From positions 4,088,501 to 4,152,500 of the forward strand of contig JACSYO010001818.1 of the NCBI GenBank assembly GCA_016806645.1: a stretch of 64,000 nucleotides of DNA, written 5' to 3'. Shown here in pieces: positions 26,799 to 34,105 of the stretch (position 1 is its first letter; each line of letters begins with the position of its first letter). The notes under the pieces were generated by a model. That model did not search any database and had not been told where the DNA came from. It saw nothing but the letters and a program-made list of their open reading frames with translations. Origin of the DNA: Ophiodon elongatus (lineage: Eukaryota; Chordata; Actinopteri; Perciformes; Hexagrammidae). Both the position numbers and the translations under genes were made by a program.

Positions 26799-29700
26799 TA
26801 CACACATATACACCCTCCCTGCAGTGGAATGCAATTTGTCAACAGGCGAATCAGAGGGCGGGATACAGGTGTCATTAAGTTGCTTACACAGTAGACCTTC
26901 AGGAAAACATGTCTGCAGGGGAGGGAAGGGTGTCGATGGTTAGTCAGGCCCGTGAGAGTGAAGCAAGATGCACACTTCATCATTATCCCCGACGCACCGT
27001 ACACACGGGGCACTGTGGGCGTGCTGTCTCTGCAGTATTAGAATTAAAGATAACACTTCTTCTGTGGGGGGGTTTAACACACCAACCCTCACAGCGTTGG
27101 TACACGAGGTCGACGACGTTCAAAAGCTTACACTGCAAAACATCCATCTCAACAAGTCATTTTTAATCCATTATTGAGCTTTTAAAATCTTATTTTTTTT
27201 TTGGTGAAATTTCACCTGTTTCCAGTTGTTTCAAGTTACCCCTTAGTTACTGTTGCCACGCCTGATAAGCTTTCTGTTCTCACGCATGAATGCAGTTCAT
27301 GATGATGATGATAACAACAGCGCGCCTGTGATTTCTCACAGAAGTGAACTAAAGTTGGCTCCTCATTTGTGGCTGGCAGCCGTCGATTCCGTTGGCTGAA
27401 GCGACGACTGTCGCTGGCAGATTTTTATCTCGCTAATTAACACTGACTCTTTCTCCAGCTGTTCGCGGAGTCGCTTTTAAAACGACAACCCAATAAAATG
27501 GTGTTAATAATCATGCACGCGCTGAGCTACATGCTTGACAAAATGCTCCGAGACTGAGGCTGAAGCCGCATCTCTCAGGAAAAGAAAAGTCAGCATCCGA
27601 ATCATTTGAGGAACCGCGGGTAAGAAGACACGGAAATGAAGAAACCATTTCTGTTTCCGTGACTTGAAAGGCGTCCGCTAATATCCTCGAAATGATCTCA
27701 GGAATCAGAGTTTGAACCTTACATCGTTTAAAATAGCACTGGAAACAAGTGGAGTGTTTTGAGTTTGATTTATTTAAAAAAAAAAAATAAGATGAAAAGC
27801 CTGAATGAGAGGCTAAATGACACATACATCTAGAATAACATGCTCCTCTTCAGATGCAGCGCTCTCTCCCAGCGGGTGCTGGAGAGCTCGCCCCCGATGG
27901 GGCCAGCTTCGCGCCATTTTTCCTTTTTTTCTTTTTTCTTCTTCTTTGCTTGCCACTGATAAGATTTCATCTTGTTATTTTACGGTGTGTGTGGGAGCAG
28001 CTCTTTTTAAGACTGACATACTGTAGATTCTCTCCCACACTCCTCATCTCGCTCTCTTTTCTTTCTCTTTTTTGTTTCTCTATTCTTTCAGCTCCACACT
28101 TGGCATTCCTTGGCTCTCATTCGCACTACGCCACACTGGCTGGCACTCGACCATACATCAGTGAATATCCTGGTTTTATGTTCTCCCCCTTACTCGGCTG
28201 TGTGCCCCCTACAGTATATACCTCTCCCTCAGTTGTTTCCTCCTTTACAGCTCAGATTCGCAGGGTGGTGGTGGTTATTTAAGTAAAACAATGGGACCGT
28301 GTAGGCCAGCTGATTCTCCAGTTGATTATTTCTCGCCTACATGGATTTTTGTCTCGCTGGACTCATGTCCCACCACCCTTGAGCTGTAAACCCCCTAACC
28401 ACAGCTGATTCCTCTCTGGCTGAGCTCTCTATTCGCTGCTTTCACCCCACGTTTCTCTATATTAGTGAACAATTAGTGCTTTGGGGTCCCATTAGACACA
28501 AACAGGCCTATTCATGAACAAATTCACAGAGCAGAGACACCAAAAATGTCCCAAATCACAGTGTCCCTTTTCATTATTTAGCATTCCAGTCCAGACTTTT
28601 CCGTTGTATATTTGTTCAGACGGTATGTTGTTCTACTTGCTCCTCCTCTCCATGCTTCATTATCCTCTCCCTTACTTTCTCTGGGTTTTTTGGGGGGCCG
28701 CATCACCTCATGTGTTTTATGTATCGCTCCTCCAGCTCCTCCCCCATCTGGCCCACCCTCTACACTCACACCAGGAGGCAGCTCCACCCTGTCCAAGAAG
28801 AGACCTCCGCCCCCACCTCCTGGACACAAACGCACCCTGTCTGACCCACCCAGCCCGCTCTCTCACAGTCCACACAGTAAAGGGGGCTTGACTGGGGGTG
28901 AGACTCAAGCACACGTCAGAACTGGTGTCACTCAGGCTCGGCTCCGACCTGAAGCTCCGATACTATCATCGTCCAAAATTGTATTTTTTAAAAGTTCTGC
29001 ACTGAAATTTAAGATTAAAAAAATTAAAACGGGTGCAGAAAAAGCTTGTAAGAGGACCTTGAGCTAAGAGTATTTTATCAAATGTTCCCAAGATTACGAG
29101 TGAATTTTCAAATGTTTAAAGATTTCTTGAGGGTTTTTAATTTAGAGTGGTGCAGACCAGTGCAGGCCTTTTTATTTCTCTTTGTGCAGTTCAATGGAAG
29201 TCTGACTCATTAGGTGGATATGTGTAGGGCTCCCACTAACATTTATTTTAATTATAGACTCATCCGGTATTTTTTTATTAATCATTTGGTCTAAAGAAAG
29301 TCACATATTTGTCCAATGTGACATTTCTTTTGATATTCAGTTTACCATAAAATAAAAACAGCAAATCATCACACTTGAAAAGCTGGAACTTTAGATTTTG
29401 TCGTTTCTTCAAATTACTTTAAGTTTAATTGTTTATCAAAATAGTTGCCGATTACTTTTCTGTCAATCAACTCACATATGCAACGCAGCGTTTTTTTTTG
29501 TTTTCACTGTTAACAAAAAAATGTATTCTATATTTGAAACTTTCGCTTCACGTGCTATTTATTTATTTATTTGTTGTTTCCATTAATGCCAACGAAATAC
29601 AACATAAAACGCAATAAAATCTAAAAAATAATAACGATCAATAATGAATAAATAACACAGTTCAGGCTTTTACTGTGAAGCTGTGAAACATATTAAACCC

Positions 29701-32216
29701 TCAGCTCGTCATATGGATGGATGGTTGGTCATGTGAGGGTTAAAAATAATGTGCGTTGACATTATTGCACTGTTTTCAATACATTTGAGTTTTACTACCT
29801 TGAATGGTGGACAGCTAACTGAAAAATGTTATACTTTGCTACTTTTGAGAGACAATTTGAATCATTAAACATCCACAAGTCACCAGTTCACCAATTAAAA
29901 TACTTAAATAAACTAAATAATAATAATAATAACTAAAATAACTGCACAAAGAGACGTGAGTCTGATGAAAGCATCATTTTGTTTGACTCTGGTTGAGCTG
30001 CACTGAAAGTAAAAGTTATCTTGTAACCACCACTTGGACACAAAAGAAGACAATCACACCTCAGTCATCTTACCTGCAATCTTGTGTTCTTTATGTGTAT
30101 TTTTACTGTTATCATTTGTCCTCTGTGGTGTTTTGTGCATTGTCAGTCGCACAGTAACACCCAATCACTAATTATAATGATGACGCTTTATTGCACAACC
30201 TCTAATTAAAGGGCTCGTAGAAAGCTCAGCCAGATGAAGCCTCCCTTATTATTATTATTTTAACCATCACAGCGTGTTACGTTATTTCCACATTTATATT
30301 AAATTAATCTCTTGGTGAGTGCTCTGTGATGGTGTTGAATGATCTGTGTCTTCATCAATGTCAATGTTTTAGGAAGCGACTCCACCCCTCCCCCTGTCAG
30401 CAAGATGTCTCCTGTTTCTAACAAGTTTGAAGGAATTCCTCAGCAGCAAAGGTACAAAAAAAAAAAAAGAAAATCACGGTCAAATATTAAGCTTAATCGG
30501 CTTGAAATGTATGAATATATTCCATCTGATACAAGCGTCTTCTTAGATTCTGTTTTTCATTTTAACTGCATTTGAAAATATTTTCCCAGCACTACTTCAA
30601 GCAACACAAAGTCTACACTTGGTCCAAGGGTTCTTCCCAAACTACCTCAGAAAGGTAAAGTCTCTGCCCGGTTTTCCTTTTGATGCTAGCTGTTGAGTCG
30701 AAGACCTTTTATAAAGTAACCATATGCTGCTCTCTCCAGTGGCATTGCGGAAGATTGACACCATACACCACCCGTCTATGGATAAGCCCAGCCTCCCTCC
30801 AGAGATCTTCCAGAAGTCCCCGCCAGCGATTGACACCCCGCATAAGGCTCCTCTGGCGGACAGGCCTCAGCCGGGAGACCTTCCCCCCAAACCGCAGCCG
30901 TCTGAACTTCCTCCTAAACCCGGAGAACTTCCCCCGAAGCCGCAGCTCTCAGACCTCCCTCCTAAACCTCAGCTGGGCGACCTCCCGCCCAAACCCCAGC
31001 TCAAAGACCTGCCTCCCAAGCCTCATCTCGCCGACATCCCCCCCAAACCTGGACCAGCCGAGTCCTCTCCCAGGCCGCCTCCCGGTGAGGCGCTGCAAAG
31101 GCCTCAAACGCAACCACCGCCTCCACCTCAGCCTCAGCCTCAAGCTCAGCCTCAGCCTCAGCCTCAGCCTCAAGACTCACCGTCACCTAATCAGCAAGCC
31201 AATATAGGGACCCCCACCCAACAAGCTGCTGAAGACACCAATGGGACCCCAGCGGGGACTGCGGAGACACCAGTGCCCCTCCCGAGGAAGATCAACACGG
31301 TATGAGCGTGCTTACCTATTAGTTCTCATTTTTAGGTAAATAAACTTGCTTTTCAGAGGGATTTTGTGTTTGATAGATCTTAGATAACTGACCAATTAAT
31401 CAATCTGTCTCCTTTAAATGTAATACATGTGATGCATTATGCCATTTAAGGCAAGTTTGTTTTAATCTTCTTAAGGATTCTTCTTGGATATTATTTTTGA
31501 GGGCTCTTCTCCTACTGCTGGCAGTGTAGTATCAGTTATTTCTACAGCTCTGTGGTGCATATTCAGTTGTTTTTAGATTATATTTCCCCATTTTTTCTCT
31601 CAAAATACACTAGAAACAGTTACCCGATTAAATAAACGTATCTACAGTGGTCCAACATGATGCAATATTCCCACATATGCATGAATATGACAGTAAATAA
31701 AATGGTGAACTGCCCCTCCATTTTGATTCTCCAAGAGTATCATTTCTGAACCCAGTGGTCACATAGAGAACACACTTGAGCTTTCATGTGATTTTGATGC
31801 ATTTTTGTTGCTTTTCCTGCCAGGACTCTTTCTTAAAATAAGTATTCCCGAACACCTTTGTTTACTAAGCTCAATGTTTTTCTTATTTAAATGTCCAGGG
31901 GAAGAGCAAAACCCGTCGGGTGAAGACGATCTACGACTGCCAGGCTGACAATGATGACGAACTGACTTTTGTTGAAGGAGAGGTGATTATAGTTACAGGA
32001 GAAGAGGACCAGGAGTGGTGGGTGAGTCCAGCTTCAGTACTACTCTCGTTCTTTATTTAACCACCTGAAAGGGGAAAAGAGAAACACTGAACGCCACTCT
32101 ACTTTTCTTTTTTTTCTCACATGTTCTATTTCCACTTCCAGATCGGGCACATTGAAGGAGAACCGGACAGAAAAGGGGTGTTCCCCATGTCTTTTGTGCA
32201 CATCCTGAGTGACTGA
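1406..32216 (+). CDS. asap1: asap1: ArfGAP with SH3, ankyrin repeat and PH domains 1 (5' partial, 25 exons)
   Basis: Arf GTPase-activating protein that stimulates GTP hydrolysis on Arf1/Arf5 at membranes and works at focal adhesions, invadosomes and endocytic recycling (family knowledge). I joined 25 exons with GT-AG borders: 1406-1480, 1947-1996, 2184-2313, 7364-7449, 9771-9846, 10854-10940, 11929-12029, 12177-12246, 14404-14491, 14745-14793, 17248-17414, 19772-19905, 20148-20239, 20328-20514, 22400-22485, 23732-23847, 23932-23999, 24581-24688, 26239-26467, 28736-28897, 30373-30451, 30590-30654, 30740-31299, 31899-32021, 32142-32216. They total 3063 bp, keep phase throughout, and give 1020 residues plus TGA. 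Domain order is BAR(part)-PH-ArfGAP-ANK-proline-rich-SH3. The PPKP repeats and SH3 match ASAP1 rather than ASAP2 or ASAP3. About 130-140 N-terminal residues lie upstream of the window. The teleost a/b paralogue is not resolved. Confidence 0.96.
2314..7363 (+). other. asap1: asap1 intron of about 5 kb
   Basis: AT-rich intron between BAR exons. It has a tRNA-like box-B fragment near 2420 (GGTCAGAGGTTAAATCCCC, degenerate), a poly(T) at 4570-4595, a fish-repeat-like CCCGATACCGATACCTTGG at about 5365, a family A fragment at about 5700-5850, a (CTG)-rich patch at 6181-6200, (CT)n near 6331-6349, and a CA/TG palindromic patch at 6640-6700. No exon seen. Confidence 0.6.
8100..8330. mobile_element. 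Possible degenerate hAT-like MITE fragment
   Basis: Contains CATACGAAGTATG, GTAACGTAGTATTTAGTATG and CCCCAAAATGCATTGCGGCTC. Such 'TAGTATG...AATGCATTGCGG' blocks recur in fish non-autonomous DNA elements as I remember them. I could not define terminal inverted repeats or a target-site duplication. Confidence 0.3.
9214..9363. repeat. Tandem repeat, three copies of a 50-bp unit
   Basis: Units begin at 9214, 9264 and 9314 (GGATCCTCAATGCACATATT...GAGAGAAATGTG). Copies two and three are identical; the first differs only near its start (AGATCCTTAATG). There are no spacers, so this is a simple recent triplication, not a CRISPR array. Confidence 0.95.
9847..11928 (+). other. asap1: Two asap1 introns around exon 10854-10940
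   Basis: Introns 9847-10853 and 10941-11928. Only short poly(T) tracts (10221-10237, 11560-11570) and pyrimidine-rich stretches were noted. Confidence 0.6.
11929..17414 (+). CDS. asap1: asap1 exons encoding the PH domain
   Basis: Exons 11929-12029, 12177-12246, 14404-14491, 14745-14793 and the first part of 17248-17414. The PH domain runs from about EKKGYLLKKSDGLRKVWQRR through LLTCQVKPSSEDRKCFDLIS and NRTYHFQAEDEQEF to the C-terminal helix with its conserved Trp (WISVLTNSKEEAL). The basic KK..RR..K strand is the phosphoinositide-binding surface. In ASAP1 this domain binds PI(4,5)P2 and activates the adjacent GAP (family knowledge). The splice at 14793/17248 gives Phe-Val-Ile-Trp, where I recall Tyr-Val-Ala-Trp in mammals. 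A (CA)16 tract starts nine bases after the donor at 12247. Confidence 0.93.
12247..14403 (+). other. asap1: asap1 intron of about 2.2 kb
   Basis: Starts with a (CA)16 tract at 12256-12287. A C-rich/G-rich stretch follows at 12396-12613, ending in a G run. Family A repeat at about 14090-14300. No exon seen. Confidence 0.6.
14090..14300 (+). repeat. Dispersed repeat family A (plus orientation)
   Basis: Blocks AAATGCCAAATATTTGGTGG, TTCCAGCTTCTTAAATGTGA, GTTGTTATTGTAATATCTGC, GGGTTTTGGACCAATCA, and CTTGGGCCTGGGGAAGTTCC occur in the same order as in the other copies listed here (5700, 16880, 29220 minus, 53490 minus, 55020, 55115 minus, 61690 minus). It is a very common teleost interspersed repeat; I do not recall its database name. 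Confidence 0.6.
15540..15605 (-). repeat. Short dispersed repeat shared with 58105-58145
   Basis: Minus strand reads CCTGGCGCCTCCATTACCCA then CAATGCCACTGAACC. Plus strand at 58113 reads ACTGGCGCCTACATTACCCA then CAATGCAACTCAAC. Near-identity over about 35 bp, in opposite orientations, shows a repeat family. Confidence 0.65.
16459..16544. repeat. (GT)n microsatellite, about 43 units
   Basis: Uninterrupted GT, 86 bp, the longest pure dinucleotide tract in the window. Likely highly polymorphic. Confidence 0.97.
16611..16663. repeat. (TG)n microsatellite
   Basis: About 53 bp with one CT interruption, 66 bp after the preceding tract. Confidence 0.95.
16880..17120 (+). repeat. Dispersed repeat family A (plus orientation)
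   Basis: Has TTCTCAATTGTGAGGATTTTC, TTCTCTGTTTTATGTCGTTG, TAAAGTGAATATCTTTGGGT, TCTGCCATTTTATAGACTTA, and ends GAGAAAATAATCATAAC...GTTGCAGCTG. This is the best-preserved plus-strand copy. Confidence 0.65.
17248..20514 (+). CDS. asap1: asap1 exons encoding the ArfGAP zinc-finger domain
   Basis: Exons 17248-17414, 19772-19905, 20148-20239 and the start of 20328-20514. The catalytic zinc finger is intact: Cys-x2-Cys-x16-Cys-x2-Cys, read as CCDC, then GASDPKWLSTNLGILT, then CIEC. It is followed by SGIHREMGVHISRIQSMELD, whose HRE arginine is the ArfGAP catalytic finger (family knowledge). The domain continues through LGTSELLLAKNVGNSSFNEI and a linker PTPKPTPSSDMTVRKEFINA into KYVDHKYARKTC. The exon junction at 17414/19772 splits an Asp codon directly after the second zinc Cys. 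No catalytic residue is missing, so the GAP should be active. Confidence 0.96.
17415..19771 (+). other. asap1: asap1 intron of about 2.4 kb inside the ArfGAP domain
   Basis: GT tract at 17689-17714, (AT)n/(AC)n at 17850-17922, a moderately CpG-rich patch at 18580-18850, otherwise AT-rich. No exon seen. Confidence 0.6.
17863..17922. repeat. (AC)n microsatellite
   Basis: About 60 bp pure AC, preceded by a short AT tract at 17850-17862. Confidence 0.96.
20328..24688 (+). CDS. asap1: asap1 exons encoding the ankyrin repeats and acidic linker
   Basis: Exons 20328-20514, 22400-22485, 23732-23847, 23932-23999, 24581-24688. The ankyrin block starts at about LFEAVQSRDLLSLIQVYAEG. Three recognisable repeats follow: ESGETALHYSVRTADQ...HLVDFLVQN, DKQTEWGNTALHYCSMYEKP...LKLLLRGKP, and NQNGETALDVARRLRNPQCE. 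These pack against the ArfGAP domain. The block ends with GKFNPHIHVEYEW and an acidic run (DESDDDLDD) that leads into the proline-rich tail. The acceptors at 23732 and 24581 both sit directly behind long GT microsatellites. The exon at 22400 seems one codon shorter (no Gln before Glu) than I recall for mammals. Confidence 0.93.
20515..22399 (+). other. asap1: asap1 intron of about 1.9 kb
   Basis: A stretch at about 20870-21070 (GCTAAACGCTCCACTATGTT, CACCAGCTAGTAGCTAACTG, GCTGAGCAGGAAGTGTACAG) resembles a dispersed fish repeat I have met before. A CCCTCC-rich run lies at 22009-22045. No exon seen. Confidence 0.55.
20870..21070 (+). repeat. Probable dispersed repeat (family D)
   Basis: Contains CTAAACGCTCCACTATGTTC and AGCTAGTAGCTAACTGTGTC. 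Recognised from memory as recurrent in percomorph genomes; there is no second copy in this window to confirm it. Confidence 0.35.
23456..23508. repeat. (CA)n microsatellite
   Basis: 53 bp, uninterrupted. Confidence 0.96.
23678..23721 (+). repeat. (TG)n microsatellite at a splice acceptor
   Basis: 44 bp of TG, then CTCTCCCAG and the asap1 exon at 23732. Confidence 0.95.
24000..24580 (+). other. asap1: asap1 intron of 581 bp ending in a TG tract
   Basis: AT-rich; its last 40 bases are (TG)n followed directly by TTAG. The acceptor therefore has no classical polypyrimidine tract. Confidence 0.7.
24689..26238 (+). other. asap1: asap1 intron of about 1.5 kb
   Basis: AT-rich, with a family C repeat at about 25876-26060. 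Its donor is the unusual GTTCGG. No exon seen. Confidence 0.6.
25876..26060 (+). repeat. Dispersed repeat family C (plus orientation) with TTAGC tandem
   Basis: AAAGGACTAGTTTGACATTT, TAGGAACATTTATA, GATATGAAGCTACAGCCAGC, then six TTAGC units (25976-26005), then ATAAAGACGGGAAAACAGC. It is the familiar percomorph 'TTAGCTTAGCATAAAGACTGG' repeat. A minus-strand relative lies at 33541-33810. Confidence 0.65.
26239..31299 (+). CDS. asap1: asap1 exons encoding the proline-rich region with PPKP repeats
   Basis: Exons 26239-26467, 28736-28897, 30373-30451, 30590-30654, 30740-31299. The region includes PSPIKKDRSPRPQSF, PPLPPRNQGK, a class of SH3-binding sequence KKRPPPPPPGHKRTL, and a C-terminal array of seven E/D-L/I-PPKP motifs about 8-9 residues apart (about 30877-31050). 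SH3 proteins such as Src, Crk and CD2AP bind ASAP1 through such motifs (family knowledge). A Pro-Gln run (about 31117-31170, from repeated CCTCAG codons) follows the PPKP array, where mammals have unrelated sequence. It looks like a lineage-specific codon-repeat expansion. Segment ends with ETPVPLPRKINT, itself SH3-ligand-like. Alternative exons in this region cannot be excluded. Confidence 0.92.
26468..28735 (+). other. asap1: asap1 intron of about 2.3 kb in the proline-rich region
   Basis: Contains (CA)n at 26756-26793, a poly(A) at 27776-27787, and an open stretch behind an acceptor at 28092 (see findings). Confidence 0.6.
28898..30372 (+). other. asap1: asap1 intron of about 1.5 kb
   Basis: AT-rich; holds a minus-strand family A repeat at 29220-29490. 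No exon seen. Confidence 0.6.
29220..29490 (-). repeat. Dispersed repeat family A (minus orientation)
   Basis: GTAGGGCTCCCACTAAC at the start (reverse of GTTGCAGC tail), then TTAATCATTTGGTCTA, TTGATATTCAGTTTACCATA, AGCAAATCATCACACTTGAA, AAGCTGGAACT, and ATCAAAATAGTTGCCGATTA. Confidence 0.65.
31300..31898 (+). other. asap1: asap1 intron of 599 bp before the SH3 exon
   Basis: AT-rich, no repeat or ORF recognised. Confidence 0.6.
31899..32216 (+). CDS. asap1: asap1 final two exons encoding the C-terminal SH3 domain
   Basis: Exons 31899-32021 and 32142-32216. The SH3 fold signatures are present: ALYDY-type motif as IYDCQADNDDELTF, acidic RT loop, n-Src loop EGEVIIVTGEEDQEWW with the ligand-binding Trp pair, and the terminal GVFPMSFVHIL strand. 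The splice falls right after the second Trp (donor 32022). ASAP1 SH3 binds proline-rich partners including FAK and Pyk2 (family knowledge). The protein ends in Ser-Asp and TGA at 32214-32216, the usual ASAP1 C-terminus. Confidence 0.96.
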
Positions 32217-33510
32217 CAGTCAGAGAGACTTGCACTACGCCTCTCCCTAAATTGGGAGGTCCTGTAAATAGCTATCATAACACCTCTTGTCACACGACAA
32301 GTGTCCTAAAAGAAGAAGAAAAAAAAAAAAAAAAAAACGAAGAAGAAACCCGAGAAGGCTCATCTAGCCATGGATGCCTCATCCATGCTGTACAAAGAAT
32401 GTGTGTATTCTTCCTTTACCAGTATTATCTTAACCCTATAGCACGGCTGTGACGAAGCCACTCTCAAAACCCTAGCACTTACCTAAAGTCTATGTTTATG
32501 CTGTTACTGTGTATATATGTATGTAAATATATATATTTGTGTGTGAGTGTATATACATGTTTTATTGTACAAAACATGTACCATTGCTCTCTCTCTACCG
32601 GTCCGATTAAGCGTCAGACTTTGAATTTTATCTGTATTGATTTTACTGGCCCTCAAGTAATTATCAGCTTATATTTCTGGAAGGACAAATAATTGGAATG
32701 TGAAATAGGTCATGTCACTATTTGTCTCTTGCATCCCTGTTTAACCACCATAGTTGACCGAAGAGGATGGAGTCTCCCACTGATCTCCCCCTCCCCACCC
32801 CACCCCGAGATGAAAACATTAAATGTACTCCTTGTTCTTGCTTGCTTTGTGTGTACACGTATTATGGTTGTTTTACAGTATAGAAACCTGCTGCTACCGT
32901 GTGGTGGAATATCAAAGCCTGTGGTTCACTGTAGGTCACTAATTTACTCCTTGTTACACGGTTCACTGTATGTACGCAGCTCTGTTTGTGAACTCGACGC
33001 CATCGCCACAGTCCTTTGACCTTTTCTGTGCATGGTGTAACAATGACTGGAATTGAGTGGAGTGCTGCGTTCAACGACGCTCACCTCAGGGTTTGAAGAG
33101 CCACTATGAAGCAGGACGACGTAAAATATGAAGTATCCTGTTAAAGCCACTATTAATGACAAGTACAGGAAACTCAAGGACGTCTTAGCAATAACTTGAT
33201 TTTCCGACAGGCTAGAAATTTCACGTTAACCTTTGTTCACAATTCAGTGTCTTGTAAAAAAAAAAGAAAAAAAAAACCTTATGAGCTTGAAATTTTGTTT
33301 TAAGTTTGAGTCATGTAATATCATTCCATGTTACTGGATCCTGTACATTTCCAGGTTTGCCTGTGAACCAGAGATGTCTTTTAGAACGGTGGACTTTGTA
33401 AAAGGCTTGAGAGCCGATGTATTTTCACCCAGTCCTCACTGACTTGCAGTCCCCCTCCCCCATGTTAAGGAACAAACCCATTGTATCATTAAAAGTGCTG
33501 TACAAAACTC
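32217..33510 (+). other. asap1: asap1 3' UTR (approximate end)
   Basis: Non-coding sequence after the asap1 stop. It contains an A-rich run at 32312-32338 and TG/AT-rich segments near 32500-32560. The last plausible polyadenylation signal is ATTAAA at 33488-33493, followed by a GT-rich stretch, so the transcript should end near 33,510. An earlier ATTAAA lies near 32817. No coding potential seen. Confidence 0.6.
33488..33493 (+). terminator. asap1: Candidate polyadenylation signal of asap1 (ATTAAA)
   Basis: ATTAAA variant signal about 1.27 kb past the stop codon. No canonical AATAAA was found between the stop and the convergent gene, so this is the best candidate. Confidence 0.45.
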
Positions 33511-33540
33511 AGCCTGCTCTCCTGCTTCATCCCTTTGACG

Positions 33541-33810
33541 TGTCAAGCTCTAGTATTAAAAGGTGCATTATAAAAGGCATGGTAGCCATTTAGGGAAATG
33601 TTAGAATTTGCATTCTGGAGGAGAAGAATACCACTCGTGGCAACAGAGGCCAAGCAGTGGTGGATATGACTCATACCATTTTTAGGTGTATGCTGCAATT
33701 TCCATCCTTGAGCTAAACTAACAGTTGCTTTAAGTGGCTTCACATTTACCCAACAGGCATGATCTTTTATTTCCCTAAATGTATGACTACTCCTTTAAGA
33801 GGGACAAGCC
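33541..33810 (-). repeat. Diverged copy of dispersed repeat family C (minus orientation)
   Basis: Read on the minus strand, this begins AAAGGAGTAGTCATACATTT, then GGGAAATAAAAG, and later GAAGCCAC and GTTAGTTTAGCTCAAGGATGG. The same order of blocks occurs on the plus strand at about 25876-26060. It is a common percomorph interspersed repeat in my experience; I cannot name its class. It fills nearly all the space between the 3' ends of asap1 and the convergent eEF1A-like gene. Confidence 0.6.
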
Positions 33811-33936
33811 ATGTGGAAAGCTTGCTCCCTTTTTCAATAACTTTTACACACCTTGCAGTGGTTTAAACCAACTTTTGTTGCTACATAAAGTACAGTTCAA
33901 GAACACACAAGACAAAGAAAGTTCTTCAAATAATGT

Positions 33937-33942
33937 TTTATT
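33937..33942 (-). terminator. 42sp50: Polyadenylation signal of the 42Sp50-like gene (AATAAA)
   Basis: Plus-strand TTTATT, so AATAAA on the minus strand, about 165 bp after the TAG stop. Implies a short 3' UTR ending near 33,915. Confidence 0.65.
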
Positions 33943-34105
33943 TTGTTTAACAAAATACAGCCAAAGTTTACCATCCAGTTCTACAGAGTATTTGGGATTT
34001 AACACAGGAAGAATCACTTAAACATAAATACTTTGGGTCACAACACAAAAAAAATAAAACAGTTCAAAGCAGACATACCAGGATTTACTGGTAAAAAAAA
34101 CTAAA

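Noticed and set aside
30949..31186. Antisense Leu-Arg and Glu-Ala repeat frames
   Set aside because: Shadow of the asap1 proline-rich exon.
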